64,000 nt of DNA, from the NCBI RefSeq assembly GCF_016906535.1, contig NC_057385.1, forward strand, positions 2,542,001 through 2,606,000. The letters run 5' to 3'. Source of the stretch: Rhizoctonia solani. Its lineage: Eukaryota > Basidiomycota > Agaricomycetes > Cantharellales > Ceratobasidiaceae. Below are positions 10,965-23,595 of this stretch, one piece after another (within the stretch, counting starts at the first letter, position 1; each line of letters starts with the position of its first letter). The notes under the pieces were generated by a model. It saw only the letters and a list, made by a program, of their open reading frames with translations. It did not search any database and had not been told where the DNA came from. The translations under genes and the position numbers were made by a program.

Positions 10965-11274
10965 TTGGATGTAAATGAGACTTGCCAAGTCACGTGCAAA
11001 CCGCACTCGACCAGGGTGATAATTCGGAATAGAATTACATTATTGTCGGTTTGCTAAGGTTAAGAGCAACCGGGAAGCGAAAGTGGTGTAAGCAAGTGGT
11101 TCGAGAATTTGAGAAAGTGTTTGGACAGGCGATGCAATAAGCATTAGCGCTAGCATGTATCTTTACCGCGCGTTGATTCGCCAGATCCATCGTGGATATT
11201 TCCAACCCTTGTAAGCGACGACCACCCAAGCAATCGAAAAAGTCTGGTTCATTGCACACAGCACACTCGTTTCC
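10965..11274. other. Divergent promoter region between mss51 and the SMI1-like gene
   Basis: This is 310 bases between two divergent start codons. The sequence CAAGTCACGTGCAAACC near 10985-11002 includes a CACGTG E-box-like hexamer, which could be a regulatory site. Nothing else stands out. Confidence 0.4.
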
Positions 11275-13142
11275 ATGTCGTTTTTATCGTCAATTTCCTC
11301 ATTTTTCGGGGCGCAGTCGTCGTCGAGTACGGGTAACAGGTCCACGAGAACACGTACGCTGACGTCTACACACGACGCGTTCTCGCTGCCGACTCATTCT
11401 CCGAACACGTCCCAGCGTGAGCGTATGGATTCGCCCGGTCCTCAGTTCTCATATCCCCCAGCCTCTGCCTATAGTCCCAGCACCAGCGGATTTGATTACA
11501 TGCCCCAGTCCACCCGAGACAACTTTCGCCGCTCCACACTCAGCAGCCCTGGTCTCTCCCCTTCCCAGACATCTCTCCAGAACACATGGACACGCATCCG
11601 CAAGTTTATGGCACGTGAATATCCCGAGCTCGGTGACTCCCTCAACTACGGCCTCGCTCCTGCCATTATCGACCAAGTCGAGGCTGAATTGGGCATGACA
11701 TTACCCCCTGCGGTCCGTGAATCATACCTGCTATGTGATGGTCAAGAGGCCGAATCAGGCACAGCATGCGCAGAGGGGCTTTTCTTTGGCCTCACTCTCT
11801 CCCCCTGGAAGAAGCATTGGACGAATGGCGCTTCTGGCGCGAGGTCGACGAGGACCCGACCACCGGCGCAAACCCCCAGCTCTTACAAGTCATGGCGTCT
11901 ATTCCGACAGGCTGGATACGTAAAGCTTATTCCTGCCGCGGCTGGCTGCCTCTTGTCACCGACAAGGCTGGCAACTACCTCGGTGTCGACCTCGCCCCCG
12001 CTGAACAAGGCACATACGGCCAGGTCATTGTATTCGGCCGTGACTTCGATACCAAGGTTGTCATGTTCCGCGGTGAGGGTGAGGACGGATGGGCTACTTG
12101 GCTCCAGAACTTTATCGAAGAACTCGAGGCCGGCGAAGGGTTCGAAGTGGGTGCGACAGACTCGGCCAGCGAAGGGAGCGACGACGTAGGATACGAATCT
12201 TACTTTTACGACGGGAGCGGGCGGAGTAAAGGCGTTGGAGGCACGCGTGATGGCGCAGCGGGCATGAAGCTCACAGGTACGTATTTTTCGTACCTGGCGT
12301 GATAATCCTCCAATTCACATGCTCCTAGGCGAGTACAAAGGGTGGAACGTTCTCGAGGCATTTGCAGACAAGAGTTACCGTCGTTGGCGCGAACGCAATA
12401 TGGCACCTGACCTCGACGTATTACAAAATCCGGTAATTACTTCCCATAATGTATCGCTTGTCGGCCCGGGAGTCGGAACTGGCTCAGGTGTCGAAGTTCC
12501 CATCCCGATCATGGGTGGACCCAGCGTTCCGAATACGCCTACAAAGTCCAGGCTGGCTCCCATGCCTCCTATCGCGCGAAACCCGGACCCACCAAGTATG
12601 GGCAAACTCGACCAACCCATCCCACCCACCATTCAAGTCACTCGCGCCTCGATGGCCAGCCTCTTCTACTCCCCACGCAATCCGATATCATCCCGGACAC
12701 ATCAGAGCGCGACGACCTTGAGTCAGGTACGAATGCGCGTGAAGTCGTGCCGCTCCGGGAAATGTCACGTGAAGACTCTCTTGATTCGGTCACCTCTGCA
12801 AAGACAGCCATTGGTGTCTATACCTAATGGATCCAGTAGCAGCAGCCAAATGGCAACTCCTACCGCTAAAACCCCGGCAGGCGGAGTGTTCAGCGCAGAG
12901 CCCAAGCCCACTGCCAACTTGATGGACGCTCAACCTGAGATTGCGCCTGTACCGGCGTTGGTGCCCGTCCCACCACCTTCGGAGGATGAAGTTGCGGAGC
13001 TGACTGAAGGGGATGCACCAGAGACGACCATTCGATTGGTTGGTGCAAAGACCGAGTCAGGTAAGGCTGATTTCTCGAATCATATTCTCGCGAATACTCT
13101 TCTGATACATCGCCTTCCTTAGCACCAAAAACACCGGTCTAG
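11275..13142 (+). CDS. SMI1/KNR4-family cell-wall assembly regulator, ~584 aa (frame breaks)
   Basis: KNR4/SMI1 proteins link glucan synthesis and the cell-integrity kinase pathway to growth. Exons are 11275..12276, 12329..13060 and 13123..13142. After a Ser/Thr-rich N-terminus comes the SUKH-type domain. It contains IRKFMAREYPELGDSLNYG, PAVRESYLLCDGQE, EGLFFGLTL, LPLEEALDEWRFWREVDED, GWLPLVTDKAGNYLGVDLAP and QVIVFGRDFDTKVVMFRGE. The C-terminal half is disordered and Pro/Ser/Glu-rich. GLFFGLTL and LPLEEAL are in different frames, so one base appears missing at 11794-11801. Between ~12655 and ~12835 the coding-like frame (QSDIIPDTSERDDLESG) again differs from that of the flanks, so further indels are probable. 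With the first base added the exon sum is 1755. Confidence 0.85.
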
Positions 13143-13595
13143 TAATAACGAAGTGGCTGTGTGATACGGACTAAGTAGATTCAGGGGGTGGGTACAAAAC
13201 TATATGTTGTATGTCTGTTTAGTGGGGCTGTAGAGGCTTGTGTCTGAGGACGATTTTCTTCTTTTAACTCGAGATACGTACGCTCTGTTCGGTTTGTGCA
13301 CACTATGAAAGATTGTAGTTAGTTATTTAATGATTCCCATTGTGTCTGCCCATCAATACCTCTTTTCACGTGACTTGGGGGCTCCTTGGGCAACGCTAAC
13401 GATTTGGGGCTTTTGTGTTTTGTTTGGGCAAGTTAAACTCTCTAAGTCTCTTTGCAGAGGCTTACTTTCGACTGCTTTGTTCCTTGGCTATAAGACCCCG
13501 TACGTACCGGTACTTCGCACCCACTGCTCAGCAAAGCGACTTTCCCTCAGAGCATACAACCTGGGCGCATTACTCTATGCAGACGCGGTCTTCAC
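13143..13595. other. Intergenic region before the F-box gene
   Basis: These 450 bases hold the 3' flank of the SMI1-like gene and the promoter of the F-box gene. The open frame that runs upstream of 13596 lacks any recognisable content. I see no other feature. Confidence 0.45.
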
Positions 13596-14875
13596 ATGCC
13601 AAACTACTTAAATGGTGTTTATCATCAATTAACAGCTCCAGTCGAGATTCTCACTATTATTTTTCGGCTCACAATAAATACCGCCTACCATCCATGGGTC
13701 GCCTATCCCAGCGCCATTCTTGTTTTGAAGCTTTCCTCCATTTGCTCGCGTTGGAGAAGCATAATGATCGCCACGCCTCTTTTTGGTCATATATTCCTGT
13801 GGGAACCAACGAGCGTGCTGGAAACTTGACGAAGCTTTTCCTGGAGCGTTCGCGGGAAACTCTGATAGATATTGCAGCATTCGCGGAAGGTAATGATCCC
13901 TGGATGTCTATCGCAGAGCTGGGGCCATATTGCCATAAAATCCGATCTTTATCTATGTATCCACGGACAAAACCGCAGCTCTCCTCCATCATAAACTGTG
14001 TTCTAGAGACTCAAGTGCCACCTTTGTTGATCCATTTCTCTTTAAAGAGCCCGTATTTATATTTCCTCGACGCAATCAGTCCCAGCGCCGAGCAAAGATT
14101 TGCCGAATTATGTAGCCAACTACAGACTCTCACTCTACTTGGTTGTGCAATCACGTCTGGTTTTTCTTCCTTGGACATGGGCCAGTTGGAAAAGTTAGAA
14201 CTGGACTTCTGCTACATGGTCAGGGAGAACAGAAACCATGTATTCACCCTTGCCACAAGACACAACTTGCGGGTTTTAGACATTCGCCGTTTTCATAATT
14301 CAGGACTAAGACACTGGAAGAAATTTTATCCTGAAATAGCTCATAGTGGGAAAGTAATTCGGCTAGACAAACGCTATTACTACACTCGTCCGGACTTGCA
14401 AGATTTGGTCCCCTATGGTTGGGATACTATCGACTTCCATCTCCGCTCTGGGGCCATAGGTTTCGGGACGTTCACGGACATGGATCCCTCTAGCATTACT
14501 ATGTTAACTGTTTACAGTGACTGCCAGGAACGTATTAAAAATATGCGACCCATGCTTGAGGTTCTAATAAATCTCCACACGCTGACATATTTACTCCCAG
14601 TTGGCCGAATCGATATATGCCCACTCATACGACCTGAATCATCCGACACCTTTCCAAGGCTTAACACCTTGCGACTGATTTCCTGCACACTCTCTCGCAC
14701 TGACATGCTCAAAGCCTTGATCGAGAGCCATCCGATTCAGCGCTTGTACTTGTGCGACGTCCAGCTGGATTGGGGAGATGGCACGGGCGAATATGCCTAT
14801 CGTCCTGCAGGGCATTCCCCGTTTTACGAGTGGCTGTGGCAATACGTACCAGAACTATACATATCTGATCTGTAG
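13596..14875 (+). CDS. F-box protein with leucine-rich-like C-terminal region, ~426 aa (one frame break)
   Basis: No intron is needed. Residues ~11-60 form an F-box: APVEILTIIFRLTI, then ILVLKLSSICSRWRSIMIATP. Fungal F-box proteins bind Skp1 in SCF ubiquitin ligases through this motif. The remaining ~360 residues are Leu-rich with LQTLTLLGC, LEKLELDFC, LRVLDIRRF and LNTLRLISC, suggesting irregular leucine-rich repeats for substrate binding. The F-box frame ends after IATP and the rest continues one frame over (SFWSYIPVGTNERAG). One base seems missing at ~13776-13783; with it the length is 1281 nt. Such F-box/LRR genes are expanded in this fungal group, and the target is unknown. The start is the ATG at 13596 because it opens the F-box frame. 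Confidence 0.75.
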
Positions 14876-15274
14876 TATAAACTATAGCCGTTTAGAGTCT
14901 TGATCCAAAACTATCTGATTCAGTCTCGATTTGTGATCCTCTAAACTGGGCTGGCAAAAGACGCGAGTGGCAACTCTTGTTTCCCAGCAGGTTCATCTGC
15001 GTTTTATGAATGGTTGTGTAGACGGAGATTGTTTACCTTGAAAAATCTGGTACGGGCATTGAAATCTTTGTTTCAGGGTGGCTGGGTTTATTGGCGTTGA
15101 CGCTTTTATGTACGCAATTTAATAGTCATTGAATGGGTATAGTTTACCAATACAGCCTTAAACGATACGGCGTATACGATTAATGCTACTTAAGTTACAA
15201 ACATGCAAACAACAAATAAATAACCATCAGAAACCATGCATATATGCAAAATGATAGCATCTATAAAATCTCGT
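14876..15274. other. Convergent intergenic spacer
   Basis: This spacer lies between the 3' ends of the F-box gene and CDC45. It is AT-rich with no supported gene. Confidence 0.5.
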
Positions 15275-17687
15275 TTACTGAGCGTGCATCGCCAACGCCT
15301 CGGTAAACAATTGCAAGTCGTCTACGTTTACTTCAACCACGCTCGTGTCAAAGGTCCCGTGCCGTGTTCGTGCATTGGAATCTGCCTTGGCTTGAAGGAA
15401 GGCCAAACCAAACGCGCTAATCACGGAGTCTCAGTAGGAATTCTTCACCTCGAGCTGGAAAGACTCACTTGTTCCTCACATCGCCAAATTCAACTGCCCC
15501 AGTTACACCGACTACTAAATAGCTACCAGCCCTTTCGTCTAGCATGCAACTACAAAAGGAAGCGATTCCTTTCCCCTAGGTCCTTTGACTGCTTTAATTT
15601 TATCTCGGAGAGCGTCCACAAGCCACAGCGCCAAACGAGACAGGGGGCCTGCCTGGGAAAAGAGAGCGAGGTGTGCTCCTTGCGTCAGAACCGCCATTCG
15701 AAACTTGCGATATGTTTTTATGGCACCCGCACGCTCGATTAACTCGGAACCTTGACTCAGAACAATTTGGTGCAGCGATTTAGCAAGAGGAACCGCATGT
15801 TGCAATGCTCGAATACTTTCCGAGCTGAACGCATGTATTGGGAGAAATGAGCAAAAAATAAGTGGGTTACGGAAAGAACTACGCACTCAGATCCCAATGA
15901 ATCGTATGCCAGCCAGAAATTATGCCGCCAGGCCTTATTTTTCTCATCTTCATCTTCGTTTTTGCCACCTGAGGGGCCCTCGAGCCCGATGCTATCTTTT
16001 CCGCCTCCTCCAGTCATTGTCGCAGGTTTATTCTTGGCTATCCCATCACCAGCGTTCCAGATTCTAGCACCTCCAAACCATTCGCCACCTCCCCTCCCGC
16101 CATCAACTTCAACTTCTAATCGAACTCCGGTGCCAGCGTCGAGTAACGCTGAACGGCCTCGACGCAATCCGCAGCCGCAAAGGGTTGAGTCAGAAAGCCA
16201 TAGGCTCGAACGAACGAAGGGTACTGTAATTCGACCATGCCGTACTCAGGTGCAATGGTTTCTAACAAGTCCGGTAGGTCTTTTCGGAAGTTACGGTCCA
16301 TGTGGGAGTAAGCTGTTGGCCTTCTTGCAGAGATATACTAGTAGAGGTTGAGTTACTGATATTGAGCATAGAAAATTGCGCTCTCACCCCATCTTAGCAA
16401 ACATAGCGGCCAGGTTTCTTCTGCCTCTCTCTTTCCATATATTCATCTTGCCAGCTACGTATGGCGAATGATACATCGAGTCGTAAAGTGTCCAGTGCCG
16501 ATAGAGTGTGAACCGAAGCTCCTGACAGCTACGGATCCCTGTGTCATCTGCATGTAGAGCAGCTGATGCGCTTAGATCCACACGCGGGTTGAGCCGCGCA
16601 ACCTCGTCTGCGTACACGACTTGCCAATAGTCGTAGTCGTCCCGCGATATTCGAGCAGAGATGTACTGGTAGGTCAGAGCAACAATAGCCAGCCTGAACA
16701 AGCACTTGAGTAATGGTAGTAATTACCCAAATGGGATAGGCTTACCAGAGGGTCTCGTTTACAGCTAACTGTAGGTAAGAAGCGAGCACATAGACAGTTC
16801 CTGCAGCACTCGGACCATAGGACGTCCCAGAGCAGTAATGTTTTTCTATTGTATCTCGGTGCTTTTCTCGGATTCGACGCTGCTCTCTGCGTTGTTGCGA
16901 CGAAGGCTAGATCGCAGATGAACGCTTATTGGCATCGGTATCGGGTAAAAACGCACCTTGCCGGTATTAAGTTTCCTCCTTTGCCTTGGCCGATCATTGT
17001 CCGAATCGTCCCCATCCTCAGCGGCCTTTTCTTCCATATCTTCCAGCTCCTCGTCATCATCATCGCCATCGGACTCGTCAGAGCTTGAGTCGACAGCGTA
17101 CTGATTAAAGATTAGAGAAGGTCTGTTTCAATGCAAAATAAACCTACTAAGAATGCTTCATATGCCTCTTTCTGTTTTTCTAATTTCAATGCTTCTCCAC
17201 CGTCCCATACTCTCACCCTCTCCCCTTCGCGCCCAGGTGCAAAGAGATTCGATAAATTTTGAGGTCGTGTTGAATCAATAACATGGATAGTCACGTCATG
17301 GGGAAAGTCTGCAAACCATTCCTCGGAGAGTAGGTCGAGAATAGCCCCGATATTTACCAGAATAATTGTTTGCAGCTATGTCGAGATTAGCTAGGGATCC
17401 GTTGGCAGCAGCACAGAACACACCTCAGGTGACTTTAACAACTCTTCACGATATGCAGTCAGATCCGGATAGCCTGATATCGGATTCACCCGATAGAGAA
17501 CTCCCTCGTTCCGAAACATGGTGGCAAGAATACGAGTGGCACAAAGAGCATCGACATCAGGCGACGGGATAATCACAATTGACGACGCCGACTTGGCCGG
17601 GGAGCGTACATAGCGCGCAACAATCGATTTATATTCTGTCGCATATGTTCGCTGGGCTCGGCCGCTAGGAGGTACGACAATCACCAT
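15275..17687 (-). CDS. cdc45: DNA replication initiation protein CDC45, ~675 aa (three apparent single-base deletions)
   Basis: CDC45 is a subunit of the CMG replicative helicase (Cdc45-MCM-GINS). Exons are 17687..17424, 17375..17148, 17100..16957, 16879..16746, 16693..16388, 16337..15887, 15824..15469 and 15416..15275. The DHH-like N-terminus has PSPDVDALCATRILATMF and NEGVLYRVNPISGY, then LQTIILVNIGAILDLL. An acidic insert follows (VDSSSDESDGDDDDEELED). Then come YGPSAAGTVYVLASYLQ, ALTYQYISARISRDDY, YSHMDRNFRKDLPDLLET and LSRLALWLVDALRDKIKA. The frame changes at ~16310-16313, ~16151-16154 and ~15540-15544, each mended by one added base; 2025 + 3 = 2028 nt. The start lies 69 bases past the PAN2 stop on the same strand, a very tight spacing. 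Confidence 0.92.
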
Positions 17688-17756
17688 GGAGGATACAGGT
17701 TCAAGTGCTACAGAATGTATTTGTTTGCTAATAACACGGTCACATGATCCATGTGA

Positions 17757-20700
17757 TCACTTTCTCCGCCACTGTGGGGAAAACGACGTGTGCCCTGACA
17801 ATGCACCACCAGTACTGGGCGATCCATATGGCGGCGTAAAAGTCCCGCTGATAGAGGGGGTCATCGAAGCCACTTGCGCCTTGGCCGGCTTGGGTGATGT
17901 GGGATCCCCAGGTGTTTTCCAATTCTACAATGCATCTCGTTGAGGTAATCACGCTCGCGAACTGGCATCAATAAACGCACCAATGCTCGCCCTTCGCGAT
18001 ATATTTCATCCAGAGTATCCTCGAATTGGCCCTCCGTTTCTAGTTGCACATAAAGGTTATACAGAAGCAACGCAGCCCGGGCGTCCTCGATTGAGTTGTG
18101 TGTATCGATTTGGATTGTTTGCCGTAAGAGGTACCATGAGAGGAATCGTAATCCTATTCGACGTTGTCGTTCTTTCAAAAAGTAGATATCAACTGTGTCA
18201 ATGACTTGTTCCTTGGGTACAGCAATATCTGTCGTGCCATTAGTGTATACACTTAGAGGTACAGACATATTCGACCACTCACTGATGATTCGGAAATCCT
18301 TGCTTAAGCCGTGGCCAATGAATATACAACCAAGGTCGATTAAGAGCCTGAGTTTCTTATAAGCGGTCTTCAAAGGTACAAGTGCGTGCTCAGAAGAATA
18401 GGGATCCAAATCGCCCGCTAAGTTCGCCTCAAAAATTAGTCTGAATGGTCCCGAGCGCTCTCGACATTTGCTCACGTTTGATACCCGAAAACTCGGTCAA
18501 ATAATCCACGATTGTGTCACTTGTGTGGATATAATCGTCAATGAATGCTCGCCCATCTTCTCTCAAGACAGATACTCGGGCCAAACAGAGTTGAGATGGC
18601 CTAATGACTTTCTTGGTTCCATCTGAACGCATTTCATTTTCTTCCTATGGGCCGGCTGATTAGAGCTTTTGAACCCGTTGGTAAAATTGCCAGGCCGTAC
18701 CTTCTGCAAGGAAACAAACTCTGCGTCAATTGCAACTAGAGTACCAGGTGTGGGTAGCTCATCCGCGGTCAGGGGTTCGTGAACTAGTTTGGATTTATTC
18801 ATTCGCCTGAGCCAATATTAGTAGGTAGCGCATCAATGATGTGACAAACTAAAGTACCATGAAATATTGTCTATGTTGCACAAAATAGCCGGGTCCATCT
18901 TCATGGGTAGTGTACCAAGATCGAGCTTAGAGTCGTTATCCTTTCGTTCAAAATATAGCACACATGGCGTCTATTATAATGTTAAAATGCCATCTCACAT
19001 AATACCCCAAGCAATGATATGCTTACCTTCCAAGTTCCAACAAACGAGAGTGCCTCTGCTTCCGTCACACTCTGAACCACAAAATCATTGAACAAGTACC
19101 ATCCATCTTCGTGTACTTTCGCAAGAGCGACCAGATGTGGCGCATGAGTTTCGTTCTTGACCTCGACAACCATTGACTGGAACAACTTATGATGAGAAAT
19201 TTCCCCCTTTGAGGAAATATGACACTCACTCTCAGTTCATAGTCGGCGTCTCCTTCCCATCTCGGCCACACGTGATGGATACCTCGGGTGTTAAAAAGTT
19301 TTGTCCTTTGGCCCTCCAAACGCTGCCAGCATCATCCGTTAAGATCGCGGTATTCACCGCCAAGACGGGAGGCAAGGCGGCAGCTGGCACAATTCGTTGC
19401 GTGTGGAACGTGGCCTGTTGTTTACAGGACTGACATACGGAACGATGCGTCGTTTCGCGAAGAATAGACGCACTGAGTAGGGAAGAAAACGTGATATTCA
19501 ACTGAGGCTATATGCGTGTTTAGCCCCTATCAGCGTTTTCAGTAGACATAGCACAAATGCTTACTTTTCGCAGAAATGTCAAATCGACGACGTGGCTAAG
19601 AGTATCCTTTTCGGTCGTAGCGCCGCAAGCACCACATACAACAATCGATTGTGCATCGATCCCCATCAACTGCGTGACAGTAGATTTGCTCGCTCCATTG
19701 GTCATGACTTGGTCTTCATCAACCTTTATGAGCCATGGGTTTCCATCAGGAACATCGCTCCGAGTGCTCATCTCTTCTAGCAAGAATCGATTGAATACTT
19801 GGATGATGGCACCATAGTCTCGTTTCAGCCCCTCGGCTTGGTAGTCTACGACTCCCAGTGCCCCAGCTATCGAGAACTTTTAGCCGTATACGTTTTCTCA
19901 TTTGAACGACGTACCTTGCTGAATTTGGGAATCGTTTTGCAAAAGTTGCTGGCCTGGCAATTAACACCTTTGGCATCCTCCAACATACGAGTCAAGAACC
20001 CAAATTCACAAAGGAGACAATGCTCTGTTTGGCATGGGGTGGTGATATGGGACTGGGCCACCCGCCGAACAGAGTGGACGTAATGAAGTGCTTGGAGGAG
20101 TGCATTTGTGTACGAGTTAACAATGTGAGTTTCGAGGCCACTATACTTGGTCTTATTATAGTAGCTATATCGAGTATAATTAGGTGGTTGCGTGTATAAA
20201 TTGAATAAAGATACATACCCAAAATCAAAGTCCTCAACACCAAATTTGGAATACATAATCTCCACTCGTCTATAAGGTTTGGGTATCTCCGAAATCGATG
20301 TGTCTCCGAAATGTTCTGTAACCTATACATCATATTACCATCTGTCCTTGTCTCTTTATTCATTCAAACGTACCGCATCAACGTCAGAGGCCTTTCTCGT
20401 GGTTCTTGTGCTCCTAAATCGTCCACTTTCAACTTGAGTAGTGGGTGCTACATTCCTCCTTCCCACTAAATCTTTTGGCAATTGTGCGTAACCCACAAAA
20501 TCCACCGTACGCATTGTGTCCAGCACCTTTTGTGGAATTTTCGCAGGAGGAGGATATGCTTGTATGCCATGCGGGACAGCTAGCGAGAGCTGAGAGGACA
20601 GGAGGGGTGTCTTATAATATGTTAGTCCGATGGTACTCAGAGGCCTATATGATCACATCTTCGTTAATCCAATAACGAGAAGGTATACAGTGGTTCTTAC

Positions 20701-21940
20701 GTCTCATCCGTCCATTGAACATCAGGTAAGTCTTGCTTATGAGCCCACATAGCAGGCTCGCCCTCGAATCCATTGAACGGAACAGGTTCCGATACGTTTT
20801 CCGGTACGGAAGACAATAAATGGACGAAACCATCTGCGTCTCCGAGAGCCACATAATCACCCTCTGGAGATATAGCTACAGACGATAGGTACGATGAAGT
20901 CGGTGCCTGCAAACCTTAGATTAGAAAAGCTCAATATCTAAGAAGAGGTCTGAAACCAACTTGGACAAAGTCTGGCGCTCCACCGGTTTGCACAACATCA
21001 ATCACGTTGACAAATCCTTGACTTGAAGCAAGCACAAGCGTTGTGGGTTTCTTTGGATGTACTCTGATGAACGAAGGAAGGTCCGCGAACGGGATGGGCG
21101 AGAGCGGACGAAGCGTGCGCATGTCGAAAACTTTGACAAAGTGTTCTGCATGAGGGTGGGATTGCCTAGAAATACTATTTAGACTTCCTTTTTTTGAACT
21201 GGGCCCCGAAGATACAAACCTTATACCCCAGCCTGCAGTAAATATATAGTTCCCAGCAGCCTCTAGAGCTTGTATTCCACCCGTATGAGCAATGCATGAG
21301 CTCTCGGCAGCTGTATCCTCCCTCCCTCTCGTCCTAAAATCATGCGTCCTAAGCATACCGTCGACCGTACCGGACACAAGCAACGTTCCAACATGGGCTA
21401 AATGGGAGACATTGAACGGTGAAGAGACACGTCGGAGAGATGCACCAGAGATCGCGTTCACGATATGGAACCCACTGCCAGGAGATTGCGCGGCAACGAC
21501 GAATGTGTTTGGTATTGTCGGGTGGTGTAAATGTTGACAGATGCTCTTGCGGCCTTGGGATCAAGTTGATTCAGTATTGTGCGAGTGGGGTTCGTTGAGA
21601 GGAAGAATGGCTTACATGAATTGCCATCTCCCTGCTCCACCCTTTGTCCAACTCCCGAGCCCACCACTACCCAGTGCTTTGATATCCTTCTCGCCCGTCA
21701 ATATCTTCAATACACCTGTTTCACCTTAACAGGGAACGTGACTCCTCTTGTCAAGCTACCAGCATAGCCTGTGGTGGTTACATTTCCAAAGTAGCCCGAG
21801 ACGAGCCCTGCGGCTGAACCTGTCCAGAGTACATCAGAGACGGGGTCGAAAGAGAGCGCGGTCACTGGAACAGTATGGGCGAGGTGAAAGCTTGGTAGAG
21901 TATAATATGTTGATTTAGATTGAGGTTGGGACGGATCCAT
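17757..21940 (-). CDS. pan2: PAN2, catalytic subunit of the Pan2-Pan3 poly(A) deadenylase (frame breaks)
   Basis: PAN2 shortens mRNA poly(A) tails together with Pan3. There are sixteen exons: 21940..21616, 21553..21220, 21165..20961, 20906..20701, 20644..20374, 20322..20219, 20164..19915, 19866..19565, 19507..19230, 19176..19027, 18970..18858, 18806..18701, 18644..18476, 18417..18283, 18228..17981 and 17924..17757. The N-terminal WD40 has LSFDPVSDVLWTGSAAGLV and THDFRTRGRE. The inactive ubiquitin-hydrolase-like domain has YSGLETHIVNSYTNALLQ and VCQSCKQQ. The DEDD exonuclease has LVAIDAEFVSLQ (Asp, Glu), FIGHGLSKDFRI (Asp) and DTHNSIEDA (Asp). The tail is Pro/Ser-rich. Single bases seem missing at ~21708-21713 and ~19270-19274, and perhaps at the exon edge 19866. 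The first exon junction (21553/21616) is also out of frame and unresolved. Confidence 0.9.
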
Positions 21941-22403
21941 AGCTGGACAAAGTCAATTCCTAATCGAGGTATGAAGAAGAACGCAAATACCTACTTTACA
22001 TTAAACTCGTCTATAACTCTTTATAACCAAATACCCCAACCAATTAGCCTGATAAAGTACCTCTCCATGAGCAAACACAAATGGTACCTATACATACTAA
22101 ACTCTTACAATACAATATGTACTCCAGCTTACAATGCTAGTATACAAGTGTATGGTAGTCAGGAACAAGCGCCATGGAGGCGGGGTTTGTTTAGACCAAA
22201 TAGTCAAACGATTGTGCCAAAGCACTCAGTATCGATCTTGCAACGTTAAGGTAATACTAGTAATATAGTGAGAAGCTCGAATTTGGAGTAAACTGTTCAT
22301 GTTATATACAAAGGTATCAAAATCGTATCCCATCGTGTCTCATTAATCCCACTGCTGTGAAAGCCTACTCCCACCCCATGTCTATTTTCTTTTCAGGTGT
22401 ACC
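21941..22403. other. Intergenic region
   Basis: This AT-rich stretch holds the PAN2 promoter and the 3' flank of the YSC84-like gene. I see no supported gene. Confidence 0.5.
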
Positions 22404-23595
22404 TTAGTGTTGATCGGCATCAAAGACAGTGGTGCTCTGTCCCTGTCCACCGACAGTGTAGCCACCCTGTGGCACTGGTTGGTGTGCACCAGTCGCATCG
22501 GGTACGTAGGCGCTCGAGGGAAGGCCAGATTCGTCCAATCCTTCGGCGGCTTCGATCACCTATTGGAGAGTATTAGCTTTTCATATATGGGAACAGATAT
22601 TGTGATCACCGTACCTCGTACATCTTTCCAGCAACCTCCGGTGGAGGAACTCTTCCGCTCAGAATGTCCTTGGCGGGGACATCCGAACCGTAGAAATCGC
22701 GATTTGCGTCTTTACGCTCAATCAAGATAGTTCCTTCCAAACTCAAACCGGCAAACAACCCTGTTTAGAGTAAAAAGGCAAGTGAAATTCGTATCGAAAT
22801 GCGTTAAACAAAATAAGAACAAGTACGTACCTTTACTCTTGGAGTAGCTAAACATGGGTGCAGGGCTAGCCAAGCTCGCTTGGACGGCACCTCCCGTCCC
22901 GATTGGCCCAGCCGAAGCTGAAATATTCCCCCAATAGTCACATTTCCACCCATGGAGAATGCGCGCACGGCTTCCTCCGAGTTGAGGACGATAACAAAGT
23001 CGGTTATATCAGCGCCTGTATCATATGTGGTCAGTATTCCACGATGTCTTGACTGATATATGAGATAATACCAACCAATCTGAAGACCCCAGCCTACACC
23101 AGCGGTACCGATGCAGCTGGGAGCACTCCATGATCCGTCTGGAAGGCGAGCAAGAACGATACCAGAGCCTGCTTTTCCAGAGAAGACGAAACCTGCTTTG
23201 ATAACCTATATGGAAACAATGACATGTGATGCTATAGAAACCGAATAGAGTTATCAGTCACATACCTGGAAGACAGCAAGTCCACGAGCACTCTGGAGGA
23301 CAGCTTTGGGGATGGCGTTGAGAGCAGACTCGGGATGGTCGGGATTGGCTATTGGATTGTGATTGGTAGGAGACGTTAATGGATCCAAATACCGATTATT
23401 CATGTTATTATTATTTTGCTCACCAAGGAAACTCTCGAGGATCTTTGCTGCTTTTTCAGCCTCTCCTGGCAACGAAAATCCCCTGACGAGAGCGGCAGAC
23501 TCTTGCTGCATACGAGAGCCACCCTCCTGCATAAAGGCAGTGGCCTGGAGCTGGGCCTTGCGAGCACCAGCGCGGAATTTGTCGAGCATAGACAT
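22404..23595 (-). CDS. YSC84/SH3YL1-type actin- and lipid-binding protein, ~290 aa (one frame break)
   Basis: Ysc84-family proteins bind actin and phosphoinositides at endocytic patches. Exons are 23595..23424, 23348..23266, 23205..23076, 23015..22831, 22760..22615 and 22559..22404. The Ysc84 domain covers most of the protein: AKILESFLANPDHPESALN, AIPKAVLQSARGLAVFQ, VIKAGFVFSGKAGSGIVLAR, GSWSAPSCIGTAGVGWGLQ, DITDFVIVLNSEEAVRAF, NVTIGGNISASAGPIGTGG and GLFAGLSLEGTILIER. The C-terminal ~40 residues are Gly/Gln-rich. No SH3 domain follows, unlike yeast Ysc84. TIGG and NISAS lie in different frames because a G run at 22928-22932 seems one base short; with it the length is divisible by three. ATG at 23595 is chosen; an upstream in-frame codon at 23607 is GTG. 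Confidence 0.9.

Noticed and set aside
15236..15742. 168-codon plus-strand open frame
   Set aside because: It overlaps the last two CDC45 exons in antisense and has no domain.
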